A DNA stretch of 64,000 nucleotides from Salibacterium aidingense DSM 18341 (GCF_000429685.1 NZ_AUCI01000001.1:372001-436000); one strand, 5' to 3'. Numbered from the stretch's first letter, positions 42,734-52,189 are shown. Translations and numbers: made by a program. Notes: generated from the sequence alone by a model not told the origin.

Positions 42734-43592
42734 TTAAACAATGCTGTCTATATATTTTTTTGCTTTTAATGCATACTCGTAGGGATTGCATATTTTAGGG
42801 TCCTGTTCTGCCTCCACTATAATCCATCCCTGATATTCGTGTTTTACTAAATACTCCATGATTGGCTTAAAATCGATATAGCCGTCTCCAGGCACAGTGA
42901 ACGCACCTTTTTTACCGCACCAAGGAAGTTATCTTTCTCATGGATGATTTCTTCTGCTATCTTTTCTCGTATATCTTTAAAGTGTACATGCTTGATCCTG
43001 TGAAAGTATTTGTCCAGGATATAGAAGGGATCTCCACCGGAAAATACGAGATGGCCGGTATCATACAGCAGGCTCACTTTATCCGAGTCTGTCTCTTCCA
43101 TAAGCCTCTCAATCTCTTCGGTCGTTTGAATACCGGTTCCCATATGATGGTGATAGACGATGGTCATTCCTTTTTCATTAGCAAGCTCTCCCAGCTGTTG
43201 CAGCCCATCTATAAAACGTTTCCAATCTTCTTCATCAAAAACAGGCTTTTGCCCAAACAGTGCAGCGTCCTCTTTTTGGATACTGTTTCCCTGCTCTGAA
43301 ACGACGATGACTTCAGCTCCAAGAGCGTATAGAAAATCCCGGTGTTCAATGAAGGATGCTTTTACGTCTTCAAACGATTCAGTTGTAAGAAAGGAGCTGA
43401 ACCACGCGCTGGCTGTCTGTAGCCCTCTTAAGTCTAAATAGTGCTTCAATGTTTCCGGATCCTCCGGGTATTTATTGCCTATTTCTGTTCCTGTGTAACC
43501 AGCCAGTGCCATTTCACTGATGCATTGTTCAAATGTATTTTCAGCACCCAGGTCAGGCATGTCATCATTGGTCCTAATTGAATTCGTTCCAT
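42734..43592 (-). pseudogene. iolE: Second iolE copy, broken
   Basis: Inosose dehydratase-like sequence with two lesions. Near the start, ATG 43592 begins MERIQLG and then jumps to TNDDMPDLG in another frame: a deletion of about 19 bases removes the expected IAPIAW segment. Near the end, a T6 run (42908-42913 on the plus strand) is one base short, so the frame leaves FLGAVKK early, while [15 protein letters not shown] and [10 protein letters not shown] continue in the next frame to a stop at 42734. The middle is well preserved (YHHHMGTGIQT, LLYDTGHLVFSGG). An intact iolE lies at 33.9 kb. The first deletion cannot be a homopolymer artefact. Confidence 0.88.
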
Positions 43593-43600
43593 AAATCCGA

Positions 43601-44626
43601 TCATCCTTCGTATTGAATTTCCACCAGCGCATCTTCTTCGAACGATCGCTGACACGCAGCAGCTACTTCTGTGCTGCGCAATCCGTCCCATGCTGTAATA
43701 GAAGGGTTCGTATTATCACGAATGCACCTTACAAAATCTTTCATTTCATCCATGTACGCTTCTCTGAAACGTTCCGGAAAGTTTTGCAACGTCGGGCGGA
43801 CGACCCCGTTTTCATTAAATACGGTCACTTTGTTTTTATCGGGCGTTGCCGCAATTCGAAGCATTCCTTTCGTTCCAATTACTTCCGTTTCCACATGGTA
43901 TCCGTGGCTGGCCGTTCTGCCTGCTACAAGAAAGGCGGTCACATCATTTTCGAGCTGCATCGTTACCGTACCGATATCTACTTCGTTCAGTTCCGCTAAT
44001 TCCGGTGCCGCTTTGTTGCTTCCGGTCGCCCAGACTTTTTTTATTTCTGAGTTGGTGTACCACCGAATAACGTCAATATCGTGAACGCTCATATCTAAAT
44101 AAATGCCGCCGCTTGGGCTTTTTTGGGCAAACTTGACAAAGCTTTCCAATCCATCAATCGGATCAATACCGTAGGAACGGATGATGGAAATATCACCAAT
44201 ATCGCCGCGGTCAATCATGTCCTTGGCATACAAATAGTCATTATCGAACCTTCGCATAAAGCCAAGATGAAAAACGCGGTCACTCTGTTCAATAGTCTCG
44301 ATAGTGTCTTTAATATCCTTCACATCGAGCCCGATCGGTTTTTCACAGAAAACATGCAGGTTCTGTTCCAGGGCCGATTGAATATGCTGCGGGTGAAAAC
44401 CGGAAGGAGTTACGATACATACCGCATCCAATTCGTTATTTTGAATCATGTCTTCATAAGACGTATACGTGTAAGGTACTTCATATTTTTTCTGGATCAG
44501 CTTATTAACCTCTTCATCCAAGTTCGAAATGGCTGTCAGCTCTACATTCTTGAGAGTTGAAATATTATCGACGTGGATTAAGCCTAATCGGCCTAATCCC
44601 GCTACGCCTATTTTAATCGTCTCCAT
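43601..44626 (-). CDS. Inositol dehydrogenase, IolG/IolX type
   Basis: A 341-residue Gfo/Idh/MocA dehydrogenase: GVAGLGRLGLIHVDNI, HVFCEKPIGLD, LGFMRRFDNDYLYAK, and DMSVHDIDVIRWY. It probably oxidises myo- or scyllo-inositol to inosose; which isomer cannot be told without structure or assay. It follows iolD by 16 bases, and its end carries the ribosome site of the broken iolE. With the other three, the locus encodes four dehydrogenases of this family, suggesting use of several inositol stereoisomers. Confidence 0.88.
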   Translation of the reverse strand: METIKIGVAGLGRLGLIHVDNISTLKNVELTAISNLDEEVNKLIQKKYEVPYTYTSYEDMIQNNELDAVCIVTPSGFHPQHIQSALEQNLHVFCEKPIGLDVKDIKDTIETIEQSDRVFHLGFMRRFDNDYLYAKDMIDRGDIGDISIIRSYGIDPIDGLESFVKFAQKSPSGGIYLDMSVHDIDVIRWYTNSEIKKVWATGSNKAAPELAELNEVDIGTVTMQLENDVTAFLVAGRTASHGYHVETEVIGTKGMLRIAATPDKNKVTVFNENGVVRPTLQNFPERFREAYMDEMKDFVRCIRDNTNPSITAWDGLRSTEVAAACQRSFEEDALVEIQYEG

Positions 44627-44642
44627 TCATCTCACTCTTTTT

Positions 44643-46562
44643 TTAATATTGTTTAGCCCGGCTTCGCATTTCTTCTACTTCCGGCACTTTATTCATCACA
44701 TTTTGATTGGCAGAGTGCTCCGAAATGCCGACATTCCAGAAACTATCGTACCCGTCTGTCATCGTTTTAGGGAGGACTTTAATTTGAATAAAGGTCGACT
44801 TTTTGCTTTTTTTCGCTGCTTCCAGAGCTTGTTCCAACTCTTGGTTATTCCGGGCTGTGTAAGTTTCAAGACCATATCCTTCAGCTACCTTCGCATAATC
44901 AATGTTGATAACGCTGCCGTTCACATCAGTAAATTCGGTACAGAAACTGTCGCTGCCATGACCCATCTGTAGGTTGTTAATGCAGCCATAGCCGGCGTTA
45001 TCGAACAAAATAATGTTAATCTTTTGTCGGTATTGCAGGGATGTCACCAGTTCAGAATGAAGCATTAAAAAGCTGCCGTCCCCCACCATACTGTAGACTT
45101 CTTTATCAGGATGAGCGAGTTTCACCCCTAAGCTGCCTGCGATCTCATAGCCCATAGCCGAGTATCCATACTCAACATGGTAGGTATTTTCGACCGTCGG
45201 ACTCCAGACTCGATGCATGTCTCCGGGCAGAGATCCAGCCGAAGTAACCACATAGCTTGAAGGATCGATAAGCTCATTTATTTTGATTAAAGCTGTTGTT
45301 TGGGCATATGCCGTGTTCAGTGCTTTTGCGTAGGCTTTGAGCTGGTCACGGCTGAAACCATCTTTCACTTCGGGTGCATAGTTTTTATCATCCAGATCTA
45401 TATCGATTTCTGCGAGCCGTTCTCTTTCAGCTGTCCATTCTTGTTTATAGCCTGCCAATTCCTCCATAAACGAACTTTCATAGTTTCCAAGCATGTTATT
45501 CAGCTTTTGAACGGTAATTCGGGCATCTCCCACCAGTTGAACCGCATCCCACTTATAGGCCTGCATCCGGCTTACATTGATATTGATAAAGGACGCTTCC
45601 TCAAAGGCAAAGGCGGTCTTGGAAGAAGTGGTGAAATCGGTATAGCGTGTACCGACACCGATAATGACATCCGCCTGTTTTGCGGCTTTGTTTGCTGCCA
45701 GCGTTCCAGTCACGCCCACTCCGCCTAAATTATAAGGGTGGCTGGATGATACAGTAGACTTGCCGGCCTGTGTTTCCACAATTCCTATCCCAAACTTGCG
45801 GGAAAATTCCGCGATCTCTTCTCCTGCAAGAGAGTATTTTGCTCCGCCCCCGACAACCATAAGCGGCTTCTCTGCGCGTTGTAACACTGATACTGCACGC
45901 TTCAGGGAGTCTTCCGAAGGGAGGACACGGTCGACGTAATGCACTCGTTTCTCAAAAAACGTTTCCTCAAAATCAAAAGTCTCTCCTTCCACATCCTGGG
46001 CAATCGATAAGGTAACAGGCCCTGCGGTTTCCGGATCGGTCATCACTTCAAATGCCCGCAGTAAGGCAGCCATCAGCTGTTCCGGCCGTTCAATCCGATC
46101 CCAGTACCGGGACACCGGTTTCAAGGCATCATTCGTTGTAACTTTCTGGCTGTGAAACTGTTCAATCTGTTGAAGTACCGGATCCGGCTGGCGGTTCGCA
46201 AATGTATCTCCCGGCAGAAACAAAACGGGAAGATTATTCGCCATCGCAGTTGCCGCGGCGGTGACCAGATTGGCAGAACCCGGTCCGATGGAAGACGTCA
46301 CAGCAAAGATTTTCCTGCGGAAATTCTCTTTTGCAAAGGCCACCGCTGCCTGGGCCATGCCCTGTTCATTTTTTCCCTGAATAACCTTTAAATCACCGGC
46401 ATCTTCCTGCATTGCCTGACCTAGACCGAGTACATTGCCGTGACCGAAAATATTAAATATTCCTTCAACAAAAGGGGTTTCTTTTCCGTCAAAAGAAATG
46501 TACTGGTTGTTTAAGAATTTGATTAACGCCTGGGATGTGGTTAATTTCACAGTATTAGGCAT
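44643..46562 (-). CDS. iolD: Trihydroxycyclohexane-1,2-dione hydrolase IolD
   Basis: A 639-residue thiamine-diphosphate enzyme that opens the ring of 3D-trihydroxycyclohexane-1,2-dione to 5-deoxy-glucuronate. The N-terminal Pyr domain has GIFNIFGHGNVLGLGQAM. The C-terminal PP domain has EYGYSAMGYEIAGSLGVKLA, MVGDGSFLMLHSE and ILFDNAGYGCINNLQMGHG, including the GDG-N diphosphate/Mg motif. It lies 6 bases after iolC. Confidence 0.95.
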   Translation of the reverse strand: MPNTVKLTTSQALIKFLNNQYISFDGKETPFVEGIFNIFGHGNVLGLGQAMQEDAGDLKVIQGKNEQGMAQAAVAFAKENFRRKIFAVTSSIGPGSANLVTAAATAMANNLPVLFLPGDTFANRQPDPVLQQIEQFHSQKVTTNDALKPVSRYWDRIERPEQLMAALLRAFEVMTDPETAGPVTLSIAQDVEGETFDFEETFFEKRVHYVDRVLPSEDSLKRAVSVLQRAEKPLMVVGGGAKYSLAGEEIAEFSRKFGIGIVETQAGKSTVSSSHPYNLGGVGVTGTLAANKAAKQADVIIGVGTRYTDFTTSSKTAFAFEEASFININVSRMQAYKWDAVQLVGDARITVQKLNNMLGNYESSFMEELAGYKQEWTAERERLAEIDIDLDDKNYAPEVKDGFSRDQLKAYAKALNTAYAQTTALIKINELIDPSSYVVTSAGSLPGDMHRVWSPTVENTYHVEYGYSAMGYEIAGSLGVKLAHPDKEVYSMVGDGSFLMLHSELVTSLQYRQKINIILFDNAGYGCINNLQMGHGSDSFCTEFTDVNGSVINIDYAKVAEGYGLETYTARNNQELEQALEAAKKSKKSTFIQIKVLPKTMTDGYDSFWNVGISEHSANQNVMNKVPEVEEMRSRAKQY

Positions 46563-46568
46563 AACGCT

Positions 46569-47528
46569 TCACCCTTCATGGTTTTGAATTAACGTCTCAA
46601 TTTCTTCGACAGTCGGCATCGCCTCCGATGAACTGTGTTTGGAAACAACAATGGAAGCTGCAGCACTGCCGTACTTTAATGCTTCTTTTACTCCTTTATT
46701 CTGTTTCATGGCATAAATAAAGCCGGAGGCGAAAGAATCGCCTGCACCAAATGTTTTTAAAACTTGTGTTTTATAAACATCACCTTCTATGACGTTCCCG
46801 TTTCTGGTGAAAGCTTTTGATCCTTTTACACCATGCTTTACAACAATCAATTGAGGGGAATACTCAAATAGTTTCTTCACAGAGGCTTCGTCAGTTTGGT
46901 CTTCTGAATTTTCAAGCACATTAAATTCATCTCTTGTGCCGATAACTACATCTGCCATTCGTGCAGCTGCAGTCATATAAATTGATGTTTCCTCTTTGCT
47001 TTTCCATGTGTAAGGACGGTAATCCAATTCTATAATAACTTCCACCCCATTCTGTCTGGCGGTGTCAATAGCATGCAGTGCCGCTTCCCTGGATGGGGAT
47101 TGGCTTAACGATGTGCCGGAAACGAGCAGTGTCTCAGCCGACTGGATGTACTCATCGTCAAAATCATTCACGTCTAAATACAAATCAGCCACATGATCAC
47201 GATACATCAAGATACTGCATTCTTCCGGGCTTTTTATTTCTGTAAACGTTAAACCGATTTTTCTGCCTTCTGTATCTTTAGTGATATATTTGGTGTCGAC
47301 TCCTGCTTTATTCATGTAGTCGAGTACGAAGTTTCCATGCTGGTCATCAGACACCTTTGCAATCATGCCGACGTCGAGACCAAGTTTAGCGGTCCCAATC
47401 GCTACGTTGGCAGGCGATCCTCCCACGTATTTTGTAAACGTCATCGTCTCTTCCATCGGACGGTTGTATTCCGTCGCATTTAAGTCGACAGCTGCTCTTC
47501 CGAATGTAATTAATTGTTTTTTTTCCAT
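46569..47528 (-). CDS. iolC: 5-dehydro-2-deoxygluconokinase IolC
   Basis: A 319-residue PfkB-family kinase acting on 2-deoxy-5-keto-gluconate. Motifs: ITFGRAAVDLNATEYN, YVGGSPANVAIGTAKLG, the anion-hole and catalytic motif TFGAGDSFASGFIYA, and IVVKHGVKGS. The start ATG 47528 follows GGAGAGGG at 7 bases; the frame is open further up inside the iolB end. It lies 2 bases after iolB. Confidence 0.94.
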   Translation of the reverse strand: MEKKQLITFGRAAVDLNATEYNRPMEETMTFTKYVGGSPANVAIGTAKLGLDVGMIAKVSDDQHGNFVLDYMNKAGVDTKYITKDTEGRKIGLTFTEIKSPEECSILMYRDHVADLYLDVNDFDDEYIQSAETLLVSGTSLSQSPSREAALHAIDTARQNGVEVIIELDYRPYTWKSKEETSIYMTAAARMADVVIGTRDEFNVLENSEDQTDEASVKKLFEYSPQLIVVKHGVKGSKAFTRNGNVIEGDVYKTQVLKTFGAGDSFASGFIYAMKQNKGVKEALKYGSAAASIVVSKHSSSEAMPTVEEIETLIQNHEG

Positions 47529-47530
47529 TT

Positions 47531-48349
47531 TCAATCCCTCTCCAGAATCCATTGATGATCTTTATCGGTATGGAATTTCCATTTTCTTTTTGGTCCTGCC
47601 ATGACATTCAAATAATACAAGTCATATCCGTCCGGTACGCCCACAGGATGGTAGCCTTTGGGTACTGATACGCAATCCTGATGTTCAACAGCCATGGTTT
47701 CGTCCAATGCCCGGTCATCGGTATACACCCGCTGAAACACAAATCCCTGCTCTGGATCAATTTCATGATAGTACGTTTCTTCGAGCATCGACTCCTCTGG
47801 CAGGTTGTCCTGATCGTGTTTATGCGGAGGATAGCTTGAGAAATTGCCGCTGTCTGTATAGACTTCCACGACTAATAAGTTTTCCGGAATATCCACATCA
47901 TCTGGCAAAATGTTATGCACGAGCCGCTGATTGGAGTATTTGCCGCGATATTCTTTATTGATATCGGATGCCTTAATGACTCTCGTCTCCAATACTTTAC
48001 TGGAATTGGAGTAACAGAGCGCCACTTTTGCAAACTTATTGGCCTGGATCTGGAATTGTTTTGTAGATGGAATATAAATGCTGTCCGTTGGTATCTTTTC
48101 AAACACGGACTCTCTTGTGCCAAGGTTTGTATAAGCGTTCTCTTCCACATTCACATCGACATTGCCTGTTAGGATGACGGCACACAACTCAGTATTGGAC
48201 AAGGTTTCTTCGTACCGGGACCCTTCTTCTATTTCAATGACTTTAAATTGGACATAGTCGAGGCCGGCGTTCGACTGATTCACATCCTGAATCAGCTTCA
48301 CTCCGTCAGACAATGAAGTTTTGCCTTTTTTGTATAATAAATCAGCCAT
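47531..48349 (-). CDS. iolB: 5-deoxy-glucuronate isomerase IolB
   Basis: A 272-residue bicupin that converts 5-deoxy-glucuronate to 2-deoxy-5-keto-gluconate. The metal site is visible in SSYPPHKHDQDNLPEESMLEE; GYHPVGVPDGYDLYYLNVMAGPKRKW at the C terminus is diagnostic. It lies 2 bases after iolA, in the order iolA-B-C-D seen in Bacillus. Confidence 0.94.
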   Translation of the reverse strand: MADLLYKKGKTSLSDGVKLIQDVNQSNAGLDYVQFKVIEIEEGSRYEETLSNTELCAVILTGNVDVNVEENAYTNLGTRESVFEKIPTDSIYIPSTKQFQIQANKFAKVALCYSNSSKVLETRVIKASDINKEYRGKYSNQRLVHNILPDDVDIPENLLVVEVYTDSGNFSSYPPHKHDQDNLPEESMLEETYYHEIDPEQGFVFQRVYTDDRALDETMAVEHQDCVSVPKGYHPVGVPDGYDLYYLNVMAGPKRKWKFHTDKDHQWILERD

Positions 48350-48351
48350 TT

Positions 48352-49824
48352 TTATTCCTCCTCGGAAAAATTAGGTTCAAGATGTCTTGCGGTTACAACC
48401 TTTTTGCGCGTATAGAATTCCACCCCATCTTTTCCATTTGCATGCAGCGATCCGAAGAAAGAAGATTTCCAGCCGGAGAATGGAAAGATTGCCATAGGAG
48501 CTGGCACGCCAAGGTTGATTCCTAACATCCCGGCATCAATGTTTTCACGGAAATAACGGATGCTGGATGCGCTGTCCGTGAATAAGCAGGCGCCATTGGC
48601 AAATTCAGATTGGTTTGCTACTTGGATACCCTCTTTGAGAGTCTTAATTTTTATGATAGATAACACCGGTGCAAAGATTTCGTCCTTCCATATCGTCATG
48701 TCTGTTTTGACATCTTCGAAGATGGTCGGTCCGACGAAGTAACCGTCGTCCGATGTTCTTTCGCGGCCGTCCAGAAGCAACCGGGCTCCTTCTTGTACTC
48801 CTTTCTCGATGTACTGGATCGTTGTTTCTTTGTTCTGCTCCCGGATTACCGGCCCCAAGAACACACCATCATCAAGTCCGTTCCCCATTTGAATATTTTC
48901 TGTTTCCGTTTTAAGCTTTTGTATAAATTCATCATAGATGCCCTCTTCAACTGCGATTACTGCTGCTGCCATGCACCTTTCGCCGGCAGATCCGAATGCG
49001 GCGCTGATTACTTCTTTCACCGCCTGATCTACTTTGGCATCATCGAGCACAATCGTGTGGTTTTTCGCCCCTGTCAGTGCCTGTACTCTCTTTAAGTTGT
49101 CTGTGCCTTTTTTGTAAACATGCTCTCCAACCGGTTTGGAACCCACAAATGAAACAGCTTTAATGTACTCATTTTCCAAAATACCGTTAACGATATCGTG
49201 AGCGCCATTGACGACATTGAATACGCCTTTTGGAAGACCGGATGTTTCGAGCAGCTCCACCAGTTTCTCAATCAGGAGAGGAGTTTTTTCGGATGGCTTC
49301 AGCACAAAGGTATTTCCTGTAGCGATCGCCATCGGAAACATCCAGCAAGGAACCATCATTGGAAAATTAAATGGTGTAATACCTCCGACTACTCCGACCG
49401 GGTAACGATAGTTGGTGCCTTCAATATCTGTGGCAATCGAAGACAGAGAATCTCCCATCATCAAACTCGGCGCACCGGCGGCGAATTCCACATTCTCAAT
49501 ACCGCGCTGTACTTCTCCTAGAGATTCATTCAGGCTTTTTCCGTTTTCTTTTGTAATGATTTCTGCCAGTTCCTGTTTATTATCCGTCAATAATTGTTGA
49601 AACTTAAACAGGATTCGCGCCCGCTTTGGAACAGCTGTATTTTTCCACTCCTCCGATGCCTCTTGGGCAATTGCTGCTGCATGGTCAAGTTCTTCTTTTT
49701 TAGAAAGGGGTACTTCAGCCATGACTTTTTTCGTCGCCGGATTAAACACGCTAATCGATTCTGTACTTTTACTTCTTTCCCACTCGCCGTTAACATAGTT
49801 TTTTAATGTTTTGATTTCTGACAT
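48352..49824 (-). CDS. iolA: Methylmalonate/malonate-semialdehyde dehydrogenase IolA
   Basis: A 490-residue CoA-acylating aldehyde dehydrogenase that turns malonate semialdehyde into acetyl-CoA and CO2, the last step of the pathway. Motifs: [18 protein letters not shown], the active-site stretch [16 protein letters not shown] with the catalytic Cys, and [17 protein letters not shown] is 6 bases before ATG 49824; an ATG six bases upstream directly abuts it and is less likely. It is the first gene of the main iol operon. Confidence 0.95.
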   Translation of the reverse strand: MSEIKTLKNYVNGEWERSKSTESISVFNPATKKVMAEVPLSKKEELDHAAAIAQEASEEWKNTAVPKRARILFKFQQLLTDNKQELAEIITKENGKSLNESLGEVQRGIENVEFAAGAPSLMMGDSLSSIATDIEGTNYRYPVGVVGGITPFNFPMMVPCWMFPMAIATGNTFVLKPSEKTPLLIEKLVELLETSGLPKGVFNVVNGAHDIVNGILENEYIKAVSFVGSKPVGEHVYKKGTDNLKRVQALTGAKNHTIVLDDAKVDQAVKEVISAAFGSAGERCMAAAVIAVEEGIYDEFIQKLKTETENIQMGNGLDDGVFLGPVIREQNKETTIQYIEKGVQEGARLLLDGRERTSDDGYFVGPTIFEDVKTDMTIWKDEIFAPVLSIIKIKTLKEGIQVANQSEFANGACLFTDSASSIRYFRENIDAGMLGINLGVPAPMAIFPFSGWKSSFFGSLHANGKDGVEFYTRKKVVTARHLEPNFSEEE

Positions 49825-49874
49825 TCTCATCCTCCCAGTAACCGCTTTCACGATATTGATTAAATTATGTTTAT

Positions 49875-49903
49875 ATTTTATAAACCAATCATAAATTAGT
49901 CAA
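49875..49903 (-). promoter_or_regulatory. iolA operon promoter
   Basis: TTGACT, 17-base spacer, TAAAAT on the minus strand. The motif TTGATTAAATTA (49856-49867) lies immediately after the predicted transcription start, the place expected for a repressor operator. Confidence 0.7.
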
Positions 49904-49928
49904 GTATTAATTAATTCTTGAGTAACTA

Positions 49929-49940
49929 TTGATTAATTTA
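49929..49940. promoter_or_regulatory. IolR-like operator between iolA and iolR
   Basis: TTGATTAATTTA, with the extended ACTATTGATTA (49925-49935) fitting the reverse of the published B. subtilis IolR consensus WRAYCAADARD. The same 12-mer is in the iolI leader. It lies between the -35 boxes of the divergent iolA and iolR promoters. Confidence 0.55.
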
Positions 49941-49946
49941 AACAAA

Positions 49947-49975
49947 TTGTTATGTGTTGCACACGTTTTTATGAT
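49947..49975 (+). promoter_or_regulatory. iolR promoter
   Basis: TTGTTA, 17-base spacer, TATGAT, about 60 bases before the iolR ATG. Confidence 0.6.
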
Positions 49976-50036
49976 AATATGTATTCAAATCTATTAAATG
50001 GAAATCATGTATGTAGTGGACATAGGGAGGGATGAT

Positions 50037-50795
50037 ATGAAAGTTAAGCGGTTAAGTCAGATAGAAGAATATTTAGGTGAAAAACAGGAAGCATCTTTAG
50101 AAGAGTTGAAAAATCATTTTAATGTCTCAATGAATACGATACGACGTGATATTAATGAATTAGCGCAAACCAATGTCATAAAAAAAGTGTATGGCGGAGT
50201 CATTTATAATAGCAGCAGTTCAACGACTACAGCTTATGAGGAAAGAAATATCAGCCACTATGCTGAAAAAAAGAACATCGGGAAACATTGTTCCAGGTAT
50301 ATTGAGCAGCATGATATTGTGTATATTGATTCAGGGACTACAACTCATTTTGTGCTCGACTCCCTTTCGCAGGATATTGAATTCACATTGATTACCAATA
50401 GTTTGGAGGTACTTAATAAAGCAGTTTCTTATCCAAACGTTCATATCATGATTATCGGCGAAACGTATAAACGTTCTACTAAATCTTTCACCGGGATTAC
50501 CGATGATGAAACCATTACAAAATTCAATATTAATAAAGCATTTATGTCTGCTACTGCCTTCTCGATGAACAACGGGGCTTCTAACTCCGATCTTCTCGAA
50601 AACCGAATCAAAAAAATTGTCTGCGAACGTGCAAATGAAGTATATTTGCTGATCGATTCTTCCAAATTCGGCAAAAGCTCCTTGTTCACGTACAGTCATT
50701 TGGAAGATATTTCGGTTATTATCACGGATCAAAATATGGATCAAGCCTATGCAGACCAAATAAAAAAGGCAAACAAAACGATTGTTATGGTATAA
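50037..50795 (+). CDS. iolR: DeoR-family regulator IolR
   Basis: A 252-residue DeoR repressor. N-terminal helix-turn-helix (QIEEYLGEKQEASLEELKNHFNVSMNTIRRDINEL) and a C-terminal sugar-phosphate-sensing domain with YIDSGTTTHFVLD and LITNSLEVL. In Bacillus, IolR represses the iol operons until 2-deoxy-5-keto-gluconate-6-phosphate appears. The divergent position to iolA and the shared TTGATTAA motifs support this. ATG 50037 follows GGGAGGG; frames upstream lack a ribosome site. Confidence 0.92.
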   Translation: MKVKRLSQIEEYLGEKQEASLEELKNHFNVSMNTIRRDINELAQTNVIKKVYGGVIYNSSSSTTTAYEERNISHYAEKKNIGKHCSRYIEQHDIVYIDSGTTTHFVLDSLSQDIEFTLITNSLEVLNKAVSYPNVHIMIIGETYKRSTKSFTGITDDETITKFNINKAFMSATAFSMNNGASNSDLLENRIKKIVCERANEVYLLIDSSKFGKSSLFTYSHLEDISVIITDQNMDQAYADQIKKANKTIVMV

Positions 50796-50824
50796 GAAAA
50801 ACATGAATAGAGAGGATGTAGATG

Positions 50825-51214
50825 GTGCCTTTATTAAAATTTCATTTGTACGAAGGGAAAAGCCCCGAACAAATCCAGACTATTTTAGATGTGGCCCATG
50901 ATGTCATGGTGGAAGCGTTTGAGATACATTACAGAGACCGGTACCAAATGGTCCATGAACACAAAAAGTATCAAATGATCATGCAGGACACGGGGTTAGG
51001 TTTTGAAAGAACAGATGATTTTCTACTGATTCACGTATTTTCCAGGAAGCGGACGCAGGCACAAATAACAACGTTTTATCATAACCTCGCCCGGGACTTA
51101 CAGAGAAAATGCCATATCCAACCTCATGATGTTATGGTTTCTATTGCTTCGAATGAAGATGAGGACTGGAGTTTTGGAGAAGGCAGGGCACAATTCCTGA
51201 CCGGGGAACTGTAA
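50825..51214 (+). CDS. Tautomerase family protein
   Basis: A 129-residue member of the 4-oxalocrotonate-tautomerase/MIF superfamily, in the branch with DRYQMVHEHKKYQMIMQDTGLGFERT. These enzymes use an N-terminal proline freed by methionine removal. The codons read ATG GTG CCT, so a GTG start at 50825 gives Met-Pro-Leu-Leu and an exposed Pro-1; GAGAGG is 9 bases upstream. It lies 30 bases after iolR and is probably cotranscribed. The substrate is unknown. Confidence 0.8.
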   Translation: MPLLKFHLYEGKSPEQIQTILDVAHDVMVEAFEIHYRDRYQMVHEHKKYQMIMQDTGLGFERTDDFLLIHVFSRKRTQAQITTFYHNLARDLQRKCHIQPHDVMVSIASNEDEDWSFGEGRAQFLTGEL

Positions 51215-51254
51215 ATCGAGCAGGAGGGATCAGCCATTCCCTCCTACTCGATTT
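51213..51254. terminator. Convergent terminator hairpin
   Basis: A long stem AAATCGAG-C-AGGAGGGA / TCCCTCCT-A-CTCGATTT with one mismatch, between the tautomerase gene (plus) and the PTS IIA gene (minus), whose stop codon lies in the loop. The T tails are short. Confidence 0.65.
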
Positions 51255-51550
51255 AAATGAATTTCTGCCAGCTCTTGCACCAAATCATAAACCATTTTGG
51301 CATTGGAAACGTGATCCATCGCATGAACCAAATAGACGGTAAGGGGCGTTTCCTGTTCCCTCGCATTCAGGTTCAACACTTCTGTCTGTTTTTTATGGGC
51401 ATGAAGGAGGAAACTTTGAGCTTTCTTCATTTTCGCGTCATACCCCTCACGATCCAGAACTTTGGCACAGGCCAAAGCCTCAAATGCACAATTTTTAGAC
51501 TGTCCCGCTTCTGTAATCAAAGGCATGAAGGAGGAAATATCCATCTCCAT
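51230..51550 (-). CDS. PTS lactose/cellobiose-type IIA protein
   Basis: A 106-residue helical IIA domain that carries phosphate from HPr. Family motifs: FLLHAHKKQTEVL and the phosphohistidine region VYLVHAMDHVSNAKM. The ATG overlaps the stop of the IIB gene (TGATG). No permease (IIC) of the same family is in the window. The 3' end runs into the shared terminator hairpin. Confidence 0.85.
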   Translation of the reverse strand: MEMDISSFMPLITEAGQSKNCAFEALACAKVLDREGYDAKMKKAQSFLLHAHKKQTEVLNLNAREQETPLTVYLVHAMDHVSNAKMVYDLVQELAEIHLNRVGGNG

Positions 51551-51855
51551 CAGGACAAGACCCCATTCAGCTGTTCAAACATACTATAGGTGTTCATATT
51601 ATTATAATCGCTCACCGAAATGTTCAGCACTTCTGCGTTTGTTTCTTTTTTATAAGCTTCCGATTTATGATGAACTTGAGGTCCCAGAAGTACCACGTCC
51701 ATATTGTTTTCTTTCACATATTCCAAACCTTCTTCGGTATTTTTCGAGCTGATATTCCACTTCTTATCGTTCTCCTTTGCCAAGTTTACCAGCTTTGTCA
51801 CTAACAAGCTTGTTGTAATTCCAGCCTCACATACCACTATTACTTCTTTCATCAT
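51550..51855 (-). CDS. PTS lactose/cellobiose-type IIB protein
   Basis: A 101-residue IIB domain. The phospho-cysteine loop is IVVCEAGITTSLLV; later NNMDVVLLGPQVHHK is the usual conserved strand. AGGGGTGAGT precedes two adjacent ATGs (51855 and 51852). Together with IIA it forms a soluble phosphotransfer pair lacking its IIC. It may serve a permease elsewhere or be a remnant. Confidence 0.85.
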   Translation of the reverse strand: MMKEVIVVCEAGITTSLLVTKLVNLAKENDKKWNISSKNTEEGLEYVKENNMDVVLLGPQVHHKSEAYKKETNAEVLNISVSDYNNMNTYSMFEQLNGVLS

Positions 51856-52189
51856 ACTCACCCCTGTCTAGTACACAACCCACAAATGTAGTCAGTTTCA
51901 GCTTTATTGTCAATCCTATTCTCGCTCTTTTATTTTTCTCTCCCCTCTCGTTACTTCTTTTACGCATTATCGGTATTGTCAAAAAAAGGACTGTCCACTC
52001 GTAAAACCCTAAATTTTCAATAGTTATATAATCCTCATCTTTTTTAACAAAGTTTAAGATGTAATCATTAGAAAAATCATCAGGTTCCAGGTTATTTAAC
52101 CAGTCTTCGAAGTCAAATATCGGCAGCACTTGGGCACCATTCACAACATCAATGCATAGAAAAGTATCTTTTTCGACAGGAGGCACCAC
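51827..52189 (-). CDS. Hypothetical protein, doubtful
   Basis: An open frame of 120 codons overlapping the IIB start. Its first 75 residues (IFDFEDWLNNLEPDDFSNDYILNF region, then GFYEWTVLFLTIPIMRK) look protein-like; the last 45 run through what should be the IIB leader. No clear ribosome site and no family recognised. It may be a remnant of an upstream PTS or regulator gene. Confidence 0.3.
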   Translation of the reverse strand: MVPPVEKDTFLCIDVVNGAQVLPIFDFEDWLNNLEPDDFSNDYILNFVKKDEDYITIENLGFYEWTVLFLTIPIMRKRSNERGEKNKRARIGLTIKLKLTTFVGCVLDRGEYDERSNSGM

